DNA of 64,000 nucleotides from Nioella nitratireducens (GCF_001879715.1 NZ_MNBW01000004.1:124001-188000); one strand, 5' to 3'. Shown: positions 25,891-35,403, counted from the first letter of the stretch. Numbers and translations: made by a program. The notes: generated by a model from the sequence alone, not told the origin.

Positions 25891-26492
25891 GCCGTGGCCT
25901 CATCGAAGGCGGCGACAAGCGCCGTCGCCCGGTGACTGATGTCCTCGGCGGACAGACCGGGGGTGTAGAGCGCGGTGCCGATGCCGAACCCGTCGATACC
26001 CGCCTGCCACCACTCGGCAAAGTTTCCCGACCCCGCGCCGCCCACGGCATAGACCTGGGTGCCCGTGGGCAACACCGCGCGGATCGCCTTCACGCCACCG
26101 GGGCCAATCAGGCTGGCCGGGAAGATCTTTAGTCCATCCGCCCCGGCCTGAAGTGCGGCGAAGCATTCCGTGGGCGTCATCACGCCGGGAAAACTCTGCA
26201 ATCCCAAGCGTTTGGTTTCTGCGATCACCTCGGCATCCATGTTGGGTGACACCACCAGTTGGCCGCCGACCTTGGCCACACGGGCGGCATCCTTCGGCGT
26301 CAGAACCGTGCCTGCACCGATCAGCGCGTCGGCGCCAAAGCGGCGTGCCATGCGGGCAATGCTGTCGAACGGGTCGGGGGAATTCAGCGGCACCTCGATC
26401 CGGGAGATCCCGGCGGCGATGAGCGCTTCGGTGATCGGTTCGGCCTCGGGCGGTGTGATGCCACGCAGGATGGCGATGATAGGGCGGCTCAT
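25887..26492 (-). CDS. dgoA: 2-dehydro-3-deoxy-6-phosphogalactonate aldolase
   Basis: This class I aldolase (201 aa, KDPG/KDPGal family) splits KDPGal into pyruvate and glyceraldehyde-3-phosphate. It shows [34 protein letters not shown], and the Schiff-base Lys in [20 protein letters not shown] near residue 124. [13 protein letters not shown] with NSP is characteristic of the galactonate version rather than Eda. Pairing with dgoK supports this reading. Confidence 0.93.
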   Translation of the reverse strand: MSRPIIAILRGITPPEAEPITEALIAAGISRIEVPLNSPDPFDSIARMARRFGADALIGAGTVLTPKDAARVAKVGGQLVVSPNMDAEVIAETKRLGLQSFPGVMTPTECFAALQAGADGLKIFPASLIGPGGVKAIRAVLPTGTQVYAVGGAGSGNFAEWWQAGIDGFGIGTALYTPGLSAEDISHRATALVAAFDEATA

Positions 26493-27391
26493 GGGGCCTC
26501 CGTCAGTTTGGCATGGGCGAGGCGCAGCCCCGCAAGGGTCAGTGTTTCAGAGTCCCGTGTAAGGCATTGAACCCCTTGAATTTCCAGCGCACGGGCATAG
26601 AGCGCCACCAGCGCGGGCGCGCCCCCGATCTGCACCTGTTGACCAAGCCAATAGGGTTTGGCGGCGGCCAGGTCCGCGCCGATCAGAAGACCGGACAGGC
26701 GCCCCTTGGCTGCGGCATTCGACTGGCCGTGCAACAGCCCCTCGGCACGGATGGTAAACAGCGATTGTGCGAGGCGTTCCGGGCGGGAGAGGGTTTCGCC
26801 AACGGCCGTGTCAAATGCATCGCGGTCGAAATCGTCGCCCCCGACCGAATGGCGCAAGACCGAGTGCTGCGACAACAGCGCAAAAAGCTCGCCGGTCATC
26901 GCGGTGCGGAAACTGACGATCTCTTTCGCAGAGATGTGAATCCATTTCGTGTGGGTGCCGGGCAGGCAAAGGACCCCATCGAAGGCAGCGTTTTCGTGAA
27001 TGACACCAGCGGTTTGCGTCTCTTCCCCGCGCATCACATCGGCGGGACTGTCCTGACTGACGCCGGGCAGGATGTGGAGCTTGATCCGCCTGTCCTGGGT
27101 GGGGGGTGTCATCGGCACGGCCGCGCCGGGTTGGCAGGGAACGGCGCGATACGGGGCCTCGACCCAGCCTTGTTTCGCACCAACCATACCACAGGCGATG
27201 ACGGGGGTGGGTCCGTCCCCAAGCCACGGGGCGATGAGGCGCAGGAGCGCGGGTTCGAACTCTGCCTGCGTCAACCCGCCCATTCCATCCGCAGACGCGG
27301 CCCTGTCCAGCACCGCGCCGTCCAGGCCGATGGCCCATGCCCTGAGCTGCGATGTGCCCCAGTCGACCGCGATCCAATTCGTCTTTTTCAT
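26489..27391 (-). CDS. dgoK: 2-dehydro-3-deoxygalactonokinase
   Basis: The kinase (300 aa) phosphorylates KDGal to KDPGal. It begins [20 protein letters not shown], the family N-terminus with the DWGTS phosphate loop, and contains [15 protein letters not shown] and [11 protein letters not shown] typical of DgoK. The ATG at 27391 overlaps the dehydrogenase stop as ATGA, so the 65-codon upstream extension of the open frame is not coding in this frame. It forms a tight unit with dgoA. Confidence 0.94.
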   Translation of the reverse strand: MKKTNWIAVDWGTSQLRAWAIGLDGAVLDRAASADGMGGLTQAEFEPALLRLIAPWLGDGPTPVIACGMVGAKQGWVEAPYRAVPCQPGAAVPMTPPTQDRRIKLHILPGVSQDSPADVMRGEETQTAGVIHENAAFDGVLCLPGTHTKWIHISAKEIVSFRTAMTGELFALLSQHSVLRHSVGGDDFDRDAFDTAVGETLSRPERLAQSLFTIRAEGLLHGQSNAAAKGRLSGLLIGADLAAAKPYWLGQQVQIGGAPALVALYARALEIQGVQCLTRDSETLTLAGLRLAHAKLTEAP

Positions 27392-28155
27392 CCCGTCACC
27401 ACGACCCCGCCATCTATGACAAGTACCTGACCTGTCATCATTTTCGCGCTGTCGGAGGCAAGGAAGAGCGTGCCGCCGACGATGTCTTCGGGGGCCAGTG
27501 TATCCTTCAGGCATTGGCGGTCCAGATGCGCGGCAAGACCTTCGGGGGTGACCCAGAGATCCTTTTGTTTTTGCGTCAGAACCCAACCCGGCGCGAGGGC
27601 GTTGACGCGAATGCGGTGGGGGCCAAATTCGCGCGCAAGGCTGCGGGTCATGGCGGTGATGCCGCCATTGGCCGTGGTGTAGGCGGGATAGCCTGAATTG
27701 CCCATCATGTAGGAGATCGACGAGAAGTTGATGATTGCGCCTTTTCCGTTTTCTTTCATATGCTTGGCGGCAGCCTGGCAGGCGAAGAAATAGGCTTTGA
27801 GGTTGATCGACTGGGACCAGTCCCAGAACTCTTCGGTCACGTCTTCGGTGGTGTGGCGCTTGTCGTTGGCGGCGTTGTTGACCAACACGTCAAGTGGGCC
27901 GTGGGCCTGTGCGGCCTGCGCGATGCAGCTTTGCAAGGCGGTGATATCGGTGATATCGCAAGGCAGGAAAAGCGGGCGATTTCCTGTACTTGCCTCCATT
28001 TCTTCCACGAAGCCGGAGGCATCGGACCGCTGCACGAACGCCACTTTCGCACCCTGGCGCAGGAAGCCCTCGGTCAAGGCCGCGCCGATGCCGGAGCCGC
28101 CGCCGGTGATGAAGACGGACGCGCCGTCCAGGTCGGGATAGATCGGGTGAGTCAT
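27388..28155 (-). CDS. SDR-family sugar dehydrogenase (probable galactose dehydrogenase)
   Basis: This 255-residue short-chain dehydrogenase has the NAD(P) motif FITGGGSGIGAALTEGFL, NNAAND, the catalytic Ser in NFSSISY and Tyr in GYPAYTTAN. The residue four after the Tyr is Asn (codon AAT), where the canonical YxxxK has Lys. The rest of the fold is intact (RVNALAPGWV, MMTGQVLVIDGG). By position it should oxidise galactose to galactono-lactone. GAAGG before the ATG at 28155 decides the start. The 5' region contains the GTACACCCCC repeat. The Asn may be a subfamily trait. Confidence 0.82.
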   Translation of the reverse strand: MTHPIYPDLDGASVFITGGGSGIGAALTEGFLRQGAKVAFVQRSDASGFVEEMEASTGNRPLFLPCDITDITALQSCIAQAAQAHGPLDVLVNNAANDKRHTTEDVTEEFWDWSQSINLKAYFFACQAAAKHMKENGKGAIINFSSISYMMGNSGYPAYTTANGGITAMTRSLAREFGPHRIRVNALAPGWVLTQKQKDLWVTPEGLAAHLDRQCLKDTLAPEDIVGGTLFLASDSAKMMTGQVLVIDGGVVVTG

Positions 28156-28189
28156 CGGGTTTTCCTTCGAATTTCGGGGGCTGCCCCCC

Positions 28190-28228
28190 GTGCACCGGGC
28201 GTACACCCCCTGTACACCCCCCCGTGCA
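28190..28228. repeat. Tandem GTACACCCCC repeat, copy 2
   Basis: Three to four units of GTRCACC-type repeats lie 35 nt upstream of the SDR start. On the strand of that gene they read as G-runs separated by TGTAC or TGCAC, so the message leader could fold into a G-quadruplex. This is the same unit as at 9498-9535. Confidence 0.75.
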
Positions 28229-28390
28229 TATGAATTGCGGTTTCGCCGCCTTTGGCGTCGATCCGGGAGCGCCCCTCGTCAACCCCCGCTTGCGCGGGGG
28301 CCTCCTCGGGCCGCGTTGCCACGGGAAATCGAAATGACTGGCGCATGGATCGGCAGGTCGGTCAATTGAGAGGTCGGGATGCCTCCGGCG

Positions 28391-28412
28391 GGAGTATTTG
28401 GGCCAAGAAGAA
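28391..28412 (-). repeat. Intergenic TTCTTCTTGG...AATACTCC element, copy 2
   Basis: On the minus strand the element reads TTCTTCTTGG, two bases, then CAAATACTCC, followed by CGCCGGAGG. It lies 7 nt after the dehydratase stop codon, in that gene's direction. The 28229-28390 stretch otherwise contains a GCGGGGG-type inverted repeat (around 28285-28303) but no gene. Confidence 0.75.
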
Positions 28413-28419
28413 GGTGGGG

Positions 28420-30129
28420 TCAGTGGCTTTCACGGGTGACGGGGCGGGTGTCCTTGCCGGTTAGGAAGTCGAGGTCCGCGCCCTTGTCGGCCTGGAGCAC
28501 ATGATCGACATACATCCTGGCGTAGCCACGGGTGTAGTGAGGTGGGTCGGGTTGCCATGTGGCGCGGCGGGTGGCGAGCTCCTCTTCCGAGATCAGCAGT
28601 TCGAGCTGGCCTTGCGCGGCGGACAGGCGGATGCGGTCGCCGGTCTTGACCAGCGCCAGAGTGCCGCCCGCCTGCGCCTCGGGCGAGACATGCAGAACGA
28701 CGGTGCCATAGGCGGTGCCGGACATGCGGGCGTCGGATACCCGGACCATGTCGCGCACGCCCTGCTGGACCAGCTTTTTCGGGATCGGCATGTTGCCCAC
28801 TTCCGGCATACCCGGATAGCCCTTGGGGCCACAGCCCTTGAGCACAAGGATCGTGTCGGGGGTCACGGGCAGGTCGTCGCGGTCGATATTGGCCTTGAGG
28901 TCTTCGATGGTCTCGAAGACGTAAGCCTCGCCTTCATGTTCCAGCAGCGCGTCGGTGGCAGCAGAGGGTTTGATGATTGCACCATCCGGGGCGAGGTTGC
29001 CGCGCAGGACGCGCAGGCCCGCCGCCGGTTTCAACGGATCGTCGAAGGCGCGGATCACATCGCGGTTGTAGCATTCGGCCCCATCGGCATAGGCGGAGAT
29101 ATCGCCGCCAAGCACGGTTTTCGCCGCGCGCAGGTGGTTGCCCAGCTCGTTCAGCACCACCGGCATACCGCCCGCGTAGCAGAAATCCTCCATCAGGTAT
29201 GTGCCTGACGGCATGCAGTTCACCAGCAGGGGAATGTCGCCGCCCAGTTCGAAATCTTTCAGCGTCAGATCGACGCCGACGCGGCCTGCCATGGCCAGCA
29301 GGTGAACGACGGCATTGGTCGACCCGCCCACGGCGGCATTGGCGAGAATGGCGTTTTCAAACGCCGCGCGGGTGAGGATGTCGGAAGGTTTCAGATCCTC
29401 GTCCACCATTTCCACGATGCGCTTGCCGGTCAGATGCGCCAGCGCCATGCGGCGGGCGTCGACGGCGGGAAGGGCGGCGTTGGTGGGCAGGCAGATCCCC
29501 ATCGCTTCGCAGAGCGACGCCATGGTGCTGGCGGTGCCCATGGTCATGCAGACACCCTTGGACCGGCTCATGCCGGATTCGGCGGCCATGAAATCCTGCA
29601 ACGTCATGTCACCGGCGCGCACGGCTTCGGAGAACTTCCAGACATCGGTGCCAGAGCCGATATCCTGCCCCTTCCACTTGCCGTTCAGCATCGGGCCGGA
29701 GCTGACCACGATGGTCGGCAGGTCGACAGAGGCCGCGCCCATGAGCTGACCGGGCGTGGTCTTGTCGCAGCCACCGAGCAGCACGACGCCATCGAGGCCA
29801 TAGGCGCGGATCGATTCCTCGACATCCATTGCCAGCAGGTTGCGAAACAGCATCGCCGTGGGCTTCATCTGGGTTTCGCCAAGTGACATGACGGGGAATT
29901 CCACGGGGAAACCGCCCGCCTCCCACACGCCGCGCTTGACGCCTTCGGCAAGGTCGCGCAGGCCCGAGTTGCACGGGGTCAGTTCCGACCACGTGTTGCA
30001 GATGCCGATGACCGGACGACCGTCGAAGGCGTGGTCGGGGAAGCCCTGGTTCTTCATCCAGCTGCGGTGAATGAACCCGTCCTTATCCATCTTGCCATAC
30101 CAGCCGCGGCTCCGTCTCTCCTTCGTCAT
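28420..30129 (-). CDS. IlvD/Edd family sugar-acid dehydratase (probable galactonate dehydratase)
   Basis: This iron-sulfur dehydratase (569 aa) probably converts D-galactonate to 2-keto-3-deoxygalactonate here. Cluster-ligand motifs are GICNTWSELTPCN near residue 43, LGGCDKTTPGQLMG near 123, and KGVCMTMGTASTM near 194. ANAAVGGSTNAVVHLLA and SDARMSGTAYGT are also typical. MTKERRSRGWYGKMDKDGF at the N-terminus is the form found in arabinonate, xylonate and galactonate dehydratases rather than IlvD proper. The start overlaps the alpha-galactosidase stop as ATGA. Confidence 0.88.
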   Translation of the reverse strand: MTKERRSRGWYGKMDKDGFIHRSWMKNQGFPDHAFDGRPVIGICNTWSELTPCNSGLRDLAEGVKRGVWEAGGFPVEFPVMSLGETQMKPTAMLFRNLLAMDVEESIRAYGLDGVVLLGGCDKTTPGQLMGAASVDLPTIVVSSGPMLNGKWKGQDIGSGTDVWKFSEAVRAGDMTLQDFMAAESGMSRSKGVCMTMGTASTMASLCEAMGICLPTNAALPAVDARRMALAHLTGKRIVEMVDEDLKPSDILTRAAFENAILANAAVGGSTNAVVHLLAMAGRVGVDLTLKDFELGGDIPLLVNCMPSGTYLMEDFCYAGGMPVVLNELGNHLRAAKTVLGGDISAYADGAECYNRDVIRAFDDPLKPAAGLRVLRGNLAPDGAIIKPSAATDALLEHEGEAYVFETIEDLKANIDRDDLPVTPDTILVLKGCGPKGYPGMPEVGNMPIPKKLVQQGVRDMVRVSDARMSGTAYGTVVLHVSPEAQAGGTLALVKTGDRIRLSAAQGQLELLISEEELATRRATWQPDPPHYTRGYARMYVDHVLQADKGADLDFLTGKDTRPVTRESH

Positions 30130-32210
30130 TGGATTTGTCCTTCCACGACCCACATCGTCTGGGGAAATTGCCACGGCAGGGTCAGGCCGTGGTTCATCAG
30201 GTAGGCGCCGCTGAGCGTGAGCGGCCCGGTCTTGAGGGCGGGTGCGCCGCGCGAGAGGCCCGGCGCGTCGCCGCGGTTCAGAACCTCGATCTTGTAAGTG
30301 GCCGCTGGCGTCAAGCCGGTCAGCCGCAAGGGGCGCGGCGCGATCTGGGCAGAGCTGTCGGTTTTGCCAGCGAAAACGACGAAGCGGTCGCCCCGATGCG
30401 ACATCTGCTGTTCGGCGATCACGGTGGGATCGGCGCTGTCGAGGCGCAGGACGTCGGCACGCTGCATCCAGTCGCGGTTGGCCTTCCACCAGGTGGTGAC
30501 CCGGGTCAGCACGGTGGCCTCGTCCTCGGTCAGTTCGCGCGGGTCCATCTCGAAGCCCATATGCCGCTGCGCCGCGACCCAGGCCCGGAAGCGGATGTCG
30601 AGCACGCGGCCCGAGGTGTGGCAGTGGCGGGGGCCGACATGGCTGCCGGTGACGGCCATGGGCAGGAACAACGCCGCGTTGTGCTGGATGCGCAGGCGTT
30701 CCAGCGCGTCGTTGCTGTCGGAAAGCCAGACCCGTTGCGTGCGGGAGAGAATGCCGAAGTCGATGCGGCCGCCGCCCGAGGCGCAGCTTTCGATTTCCAC
30801 CTTGGGGAAGGCCGCGCGCAGGCGGTCGATCAGCGCGTAGGTGCCGCGGGTCTGCGCCGCGTCGGGCATCGGCAGCACGCGGTTATGGTCCCATTTTATG
30901 TAGTCGATGGGGTAGGTCGAGAGCAGCGCGGAGAGGCTGTCGAACAGCGCATCGCGCACCTCTGGCAGGGCCATGTTCAGGACGTTTTGCTGCCGCCCGA
31001 GGATCTGGTCCCCTGCCCCCAACACCCAATCGGGATGGGCAGCGCAGATGCGAGACTGCCGGTTGATCATCTCGGGTTCGAACCAGAGGCCGAAGCGCAT
31101 GCCTAGCTCGTGGACATGGTCGATCAACGGGGTCAGCCCGTCGGGGTATTTGCGCGGGTTCACCTGCCAGTCGCCGAGCGACGTGGTGTCGTCGTCGCGT
31201 TCCCCGAACCAGCCGTCATCCAGCACGAAGCGTTCGGCACCAAGGGCGGCGGCGCGGGTGGCGATGTCTTTCAGGTCGGGCAGGCTGTGGTCAAAATAGA
31301 CCGCTTCCCAGCAATTGTAGTGCACCGGGCGCGGGCGATCGGGCTCGGGCCATTGCACGATGCGGTCGCGCAGGTAGCGCTGGAAGCCGATGGCGCAGCC
31401 GTTCAGGCCGGTCTCGGAGTGCATGGCGTAAAGCGGCGCGGTTTCGAAATGGGTGCCGGGGGTGGTTTCGGTCCCGCTCGCGTGGCCGAACTGAATCTGG
31501 CGGCGGCCATCGGGCAGCTCTTCGGCCACCATGCGGTGCCCGCCGGACCAGCCGTAGTGAAAGGCATAGGCCTGCCCTGCGGTGTTCGTCGCGCCCCGGC
31601 AGGGCACGATCAGGCCGGGGAAATGTTCATGCCCGGTGCGGCCGGTGCGGTTTTCGCGTTCGCGGATCCCGGCGGACCATGGCGTGGTGGCCATCTGGAA
31701 TTCACCACACCAGCGACCGGAGAAGTCGATCATCTCGTCGGCCTGTTGGGGCGCGGGAAAGACCGGGGCAGCCAGCCAGTGCAGGTGCACCGGCGCGGTG
31801 GAATCCAGGGTGGCCTGCGCCGCGACCGTGTGGGTCTGTGGGTCGACCGACAGGCGCGCCGTATAGGTCAGACCGTGGGCCGGGTCTGTGAAGACCAGTG
31901 TCAGGGCGTCCGGGGACTCTTCGGCGCGGTCAAAGCGCAAACGTGGCCAGATCGGCGCGCCGACGGCATCGTGCAGGATCAGGCCGGGCTGGCCGGGAAA
32001 GCTCTGCGTGGCGTCCGGGCAGATCGACAGGGCCGGGTTTTCGTCCAGCATCCCGCCGGTCACGTCGAGGGCATGGGCGCGGTAGAGCGACACCAGATCC
32101 TCGCCATCCGGCAGGCGCGGGCCCCAATAGACCAGTTCCGCCAGCCCGTCGGCGCCGGACCCAAGCACAAGGGTTTGACCGGAATCGTCCAGCCGCCAGG
32201 TTCGGATCAT
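30126..32210 (-). CDS. Alpha-galactosidase, glycoside hydrolase family 36
   Basis: This protein of 694 aa releases terminal alpha-galactose. After an N-terminal beta-sandwich domain, the barrel contains RFVLDDGWFG, the nucleophile Asp in YIKWDHNR near residue 441, and the acid/base region SCASGGGRIDFGIL near residues 474-488. The C-terminal domain is present and the length is normal. No signal peptide is seen, so it acts in the cytoplasm after uptake. The start overlaps the upstream permease stop as ATGA. Possible substrates include raffinose-family sugars, melibiose, and the algal galactosyl-glycerols. Confidence 0.94.
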   Translation of the reverse strand: MIRTWRLDDSGQTLVLGSGADGLAELVYWGPRLPDGEDLVSLYRAHALDVTGGMLDENPALSICPDATQSFPGQPGLILHDAVGAPIWPRLRFDRAEESPDALTLVFTDPAHGLTYTARLSVDPQTHTVAAQATLDSTAPVHLHWLAAPVFPAPQQADEMIDFSGRWCGEFQMATTPWSAGIRERENRTGRTGHEHFPGLIVPCRGATNTAGQAYAFHYGWSGGHRMVAEELPDGRRQIQFGHASGTETTPGTHFETAPLYAMHSETGLNGCAIGFQRYLRDRIVQWPEPDRPRPVHYNCWEAVYFDHSLPDLKDIATRAAALGAERFVLDDGWFGERDDDTTSLGDWQVNPRKYPDGLTPLIDHVHELGMRFGLWFEPEMINRQSRICAAHPDWVLGAGDQILGRQQNVLNMALPEVRDALFDSLSALLSTYPIDYIKWDHNRVLPMPDAAQTRGTYALIDRLRAAFPKVEIESCASGGGRIDFGILSRTQRVWLSDSNDALERLRIQHNAALFLPMAVTGSHVGPRHCHTSGRVLDIRFRAWVAAQRHMGFEMDPRELTEDEATVLTRVTTWWKANRDWMQRADVLRLDSADPTVIAEQQMSHRGDRFVVFAGKTDSSAQIAPRPLRLTGLTPAATYKIEVLNRGDAPGLSRGAPALKTGPLTLSGAYLMNHGLTLPWQFPQTMWVVEGQIQ

Positions 32211-33055
32211 TTCACGGCCCCAAGCGTCAGACCGGCGATGAAATGTCGCTGCATGGCGAAGAACATGGCCACCGGCGGAATCGCGGCAACGATGCTGCCC
32301 GCGCTCATCAGATGGTATTGCGCCACGAACTGGCTGTTGAAGCTGGTGATACCGGCGGTCACGGGCTGCGCGCCGGACCCTTGGGTCAGCACGATGGCCC
32401 AGAAATAGTCGTTCCAGATGAAGGTGAAGACCAACACGCTGAGCGCCGCGATGGCAGGGCGCATCAGGGGCAGCACCACGAACCAGAAAATACGCCATTC
32501 GGCAACGCCCTCGACCCGCGCGGCCTCGATCAGTTCATAGGGCAGCGCGCGGATGAAATTGCGCATGAAAAGGGTGCAGAACCCGGTCTGGAAGGCGATG
32601 TGGAACAGGATCAGCCCGGTCTTGGTGTCATAAAGCCCGGTCGAAACGGTCAGGTCGCGCACCGGCACCATCAGGATCTGGAAGGGCACGAAGTTGCCCG
32701 CGATGAACATGAAGAAGATCAGCAGGTTGCCCCGGAAGCGGTAGATGCCCAGTGCAAAGCCCGTCATGCAGGACAGGGCCACCGCGCCGATGACGGTGGG
32801 CACGGTGATGAAGACCGAATTCATCAGGTAACGCGGCATGTCGCTTTCGAAGAAGACCCGGCCATAGTTGTGGAACATCTCGAAAGAGGACGGCACGCCC
32901 CAGTAATTGCCATTGGTGAAATCGCTGAGCGGCCGGATGGAAAACAGCATCACGGCCAAGAGCGGCAGAAGCCACAGGATCAGCGCCAGCGGCAGGAAGG
33001 TCTGGTAGGTGATCTGCACCGGGCGGCTGCGTTTCTGGATCGGGGTCGGGAACAT
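32207..33055 (-). CDS. Carbohydrate ABC permease, MalG type
   Basis: The inner-membrane permease (282 aa) has six predicted helices and the MalG-type EAA loop ELIEAARVEGVAEWRIFWFVVLPLMRPA. It belongs with the MalF-type partner 15 bp upstream and the binding protein before that. It would import galactosides that the two galactosidases then cut. Confidence 0.93.
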   Translation of the reverse strand: MFPTPIQKRSRPVQITYQTFLPLALILWLLPLLAVMLFSIRPLSDFTNGNYWGVPSSFEMFHNYGRVFFESDMPRYLMNSVFITVPTVIGAVALSCMTGFALGIYRFRGNLLIFFMFIAGNFVPFQILMVPVRDLTVSTGLYDTKTGLILFHIAFQTGFCTLFMRNFIRALPYELIEAARVEGVAEWRIFWFVVLPLMRPAIAALSVLVFTFIWNDYFWAIVLTQGSGAQPVTAGITSFNSQFVAQYHLMSAGSIVAAIPPVAMFFAMQRHFIAGLTLGAVK

Positions 33056-33070
33056 GGTCTCTCTCCTTGC

Positions 33071-33982
33071 TCAGCGCCGCGCGACGCGTTCGTCGTGCCA
33101 CATCTGCCACAGGAAGTAGCCGATAAAGATCAGCATGATCAGGAACAGCACCACCGCGATGGCCGAGCCATAGCCCATGCGGAACCCGTATTCGGACAGC
33201 GCCTTTTCGAACATCAGGAAACTCAGCACGCGGGTCGAGCCGAAGGGGCCGCCATTGGTCATGATCGAAATCAGGTCAAAGCTGCGCAGCGCGCCGATGA
33301 TCGTTACCACGAAGGCGATGAAGGTGGCGGGTTTGAGTTGTGGCAGCACCACGTGCCACAGCATCCGCCAGCCCTTGGCCCCATCGAGACGCCCGGCCTC
33401 GATCTGCTCGGGGTTCACGGCGTTCAGCCCGGTGAGGTAGAGGATCATGCAATAGGCCGTCTGAGGCCACAGGCCCGCCGCGATGATGCCATAGGTGGCA
33501 AGGCCGGGGTCGCCCAACACGTTGACCGGCCCTGCCCCGAAGAGGCCAAGCACCGCGTTCAGCAGCCCTTCTCGCGGCAGGTAGAACCACGAAAAGACAA
33601 GGCCCACGACGACCTGGCTCAGCACGAAGGGAAAGAAGAAGAGCGACTTGTAAAGGCGGATGCCCGGCACCGTCTGGTTCAGGAAAAGCGCGATGAACAG
33701 CCCCGCCGGGATCGCCAGCAGGTAGAGCACCAGCCACTTAACGTTGTTCCACAATGACACCTCGAAGGATCGGTCGGTCATCAATTCGCGGTAGTTGTCG
33801 AGACCGATATAGTCCGCCTGCCCCAGCCCGTCCCATTCATAGAGCGAGATCGAGAAGCTCTGGAAAATCGGGCTGATGACATAGACGATGAAGAACAGCA
33901 GACCCGGCAAAAGGAACAGGATCGGCGTGATCGTCATACGGTTGCGTTGGACCCAGGTCTGGTCCGGGGTGGCGGGGGTCAT
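33071..33982 (-). CDS. Carbohydrate ABC permease, MalF type
   Basis: This permease (303 aa) has six helices and the EAA loop EQIEAGRLDGAKGWRMLWHVVLPQLKP. The N-terminus MTPATPDQTWVQRNRMTITP leads into the first helix ILFLLPGLLFFIVYV. It is the heterodimer partner of the MalG-type protein downstream. The long plus-strand frames across this gene are antisense artefacts. Confidence 0.93.
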   Translation of the reverse strand: MTPATPDQTWVQRNRMTITPILFLLPGLLFFIVYVISPIFQSFSISLYEWDGLGQADYIGLDNYRELMTDRSFEVSLWNNVKWLVLYLLAIPAGLFIALFLNQTVPGIRLYKSLFFFPFVLSQVVVGLVFSWFYLPREGLLNAVLGLFGAGPVNVLGDPGLATYGIIAAGLWPQTAYCMILYLTGLNAVNPEQIEAGRLDGAKGWRMLWHVVLPQLKPATFIAFVVTIIGALRSFDLISIMTNGGPFGSTRVLSFLMFEKALSEYGFRMGYGSAIAVVLFLIMLIFIGYFLWQMWHDERVARR

Positions 33983-34063
33983 GTCCTCTCCTCCGGCAGA
34001 GCGCGCATTCGAAAGCCGCCCTCGGGGACAGCAGCTTGCGGATGCGATGGCAACGGGGGCGTG

Positions 34064-34089
34064 GACGCCCCGCCGTCAAGCGGGGCGTC
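34064..34089 (-). terminator. Hairpin between the sugar-binding protein gene and the permeases
   Basis: GACGCCCCGC and GCGGGGCGTC form a perfect 10-bp stem with a 6-nt loop, 14 nt after the binding-protein stop. There is no T-tract, so message protection or partial termination is more likely than a full stop, since the permease genes follow in the same direction. Confidence 0.65.
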
Positions 34090-34103
34090 GCTGTGGGGCG
34101 GGA

Positions 34104-35363
34104 TCAGTCGTAGATGCGCTGACGCGCCTGTTCCAGCCGACCGAGGATGTCGTCGAGATGGTCGGGGAAGACCATGAACTCTTGCAGGCCCTCCATGCCG
34201 ATCGACGCCATTTCGGCCGGGAAATCGCGGTCGAAGAACTGCGCGATGCCGCCTTGGGCATTCTGGCTGAGCATCTCGAAGCCCTGCTGGTTGAACTCGT
34301 CATCCGCAACGCTGGCATTGGCGTTCACCGGAAGCTGGCCGAGGCCATCGGGTCCATTGATCGCGGTCTGCACATCGGGCGACGTGATATAGGCGAGGAA
34401 GGCCCGCGCGGCCTCGACATTCTGCGCCCCGGACGGAACGTGGAACGTGTCGGTCGGCGCGTCTTCGCCCTGCGGCAGTCCTTCGGTGATGATCGGGAAC
34501 TGGTAGAAGTCGATCTGGTCATCGGTCAAACCGGCTTCGCGCAGGTGCGGCACCACGAAATTGCCCATCAGGTAGGCCGCCGCTTCGCCATTGACCATGT
34601 AGGGCAGCGCATCCTGCCAGCTATAGGTCTGGTGATCGGGGATGAAGGCACCCATGTCGATCAGCTGGCGCCAGTTGGCGAAGGTCTGGCGCACCCGCTC
34701 GTCCGTCCACGGCACTTCGCCCCGTGCCAGGGCCATGTGGAAGTCGAAGCCGTTGGTGCGCATGTTGAGATAGTCGAACCAGCCGCCAGCGGTCCACAAG
34801 TAGCGGGTGCCGATGGTGTAGCAGGAGCGGCCCGAGTCGATGATCGCCTGGCAATTGGCCAGTTCCTCGTCCCAGGTGGTCGGTTCGCTCAGGCCCAGTT
34901 CGTTATAGATGTCTTCGCGGTAATAGACGCCCCACTGGTAGTAGGTGTAGGGCACGCCCCACTGGCGGTCATCCAGGGTCATCGCGCCACGCACGGAGTC
35001 GAGCCCGTCATAATCGCCCGCGTCCCACCAATCGGTGATGTCCATGAACAGGCCCGCGTCCACATAGGGGCGCATACGGTTGGCGGCATACCAGTTCACC
35101 ACGTCCGGCGGGTTGGCCGACAGCGCGTTGCGGATCTGGGTCTTCCATGCTTCGCGGTCGACCACGGTCAGTTCAACCGTCAGATCGGGGTGCATGGCGT
35201 CGAAATCCGCCGCCAGCCCTTCGATGATCGCACGCGGGGCTGGGTTCGACATATCCGAGAAGATGCGCAATGTGCCGCTCAGGTCATCCTGCGCGACGGC
35301 CATTCCCGAAAGCATGGTGGTTGCCGCCAGCACAGCCAGCGGAGTCTTGATGATGGAACGCAT
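34104..35363 (-). CDS. Periplasmic sugar-binding protein (family 1 extracellular solute-binding)
   Basis: This protein of 419 aa has a signal peptide (MRSIIKTPLAVLAATTMLSG, then MAVAQ) and the MalE/UgpB-like fold: LSGTLRIFSDMSNP, GLAADFDAMHPDLTVELTVV, YANTW-like MRPYVDAGLF and GEAAAYLMGNFVVP. A GGGAGG before the ATG supports the start. It is the first gene of the galactoside operon and is read from a divergent promoter with the IclR regulator. The ligand is inferred to be a galactoside from the downstream enzymes. Confidence 0.92.
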   Translation of the reverse strand: MRSIIKTPLAVLAATTMLSGMAVAQDDLSGTLRIFSDMSNPAPRAIIEGLAADFDAMHPDLTVELTVVDREAWKTQIRNALSANPPDVVNWYAANRMRPYVDAGLFMDITDWWDAGDYDGLDSVRGAMTLDDRQWGVPYTYYQWGVYYREDIYNELGLSEPTTWDEELANCQAIIDSGRSCYTIGTRYLWTAGGWFDYLNMRTNGFDFHMALARGEVPWTDERVRQTFANWRQLIDMGAFIPDHQTYSWQDALPYMVNGEAAAYLMGNFVVPHLREAGLTDDQIDFYQFPIITEGLPQGEDAPTDTFHVPSGAQNVEAARAFLAYITSPDVQTAINGPDGLGQLPVNANASVADDEFNQQGFEMLSQNAQGGIAQFFDRDFPAEMASIGMEGLQEFMVFPDHLDDILGRLEQARQRIYD

Positions 35364-35390
35364 AGTGTCCTCCCTTTGGTTCCATTATGT

Positions 35391-35403
35391 GAAACTTAGT
35401 TTC
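35391..35403. promoter_or_regulatory. Putative IclR operator in the divergent promoter
   Basis: GAAACTTAGTTTC is an inverted repeat (GAAAC, 3-nt centre, GTTTC) of the type bound by IclR-family dimers. On the minus strand it falls between a possible -35 (TTCAAC) and -10 (CATAAT, 35383-35388) 18 bp apart, where a bound repressor would block the sugar-binding protein promoter. A TATAGT at 35404-35409 could serve the regulator gene. Confidence 0.6.

Noticed and set aside
28420-30489. A longer version of the IlvD/Edd gene with an extra N-terminal region
   Set aside because: The upstream part is the alpha-galactosidase gene in another frame, and ATGA at 30126-30129 fixes the start.
31110-33757. 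Very long plus-strand open frames (432 and 619 codons) across the alpha-galactosidase and permease genes
   Set aside because: They are antisense to genes with clear catalytic or EAA motifs, are His/Gln/Arg-rich as expected for mirrored GC-rich codons, and lack ribosome binding sites.
33888-35399. Plus-strand 503-codon open frame opposite the sugar-binding protein gene
   Set aside because: The opposite strand encodes a signal peptide and a full binding-protein fold. The plus-strand frame has no recognisable domain.
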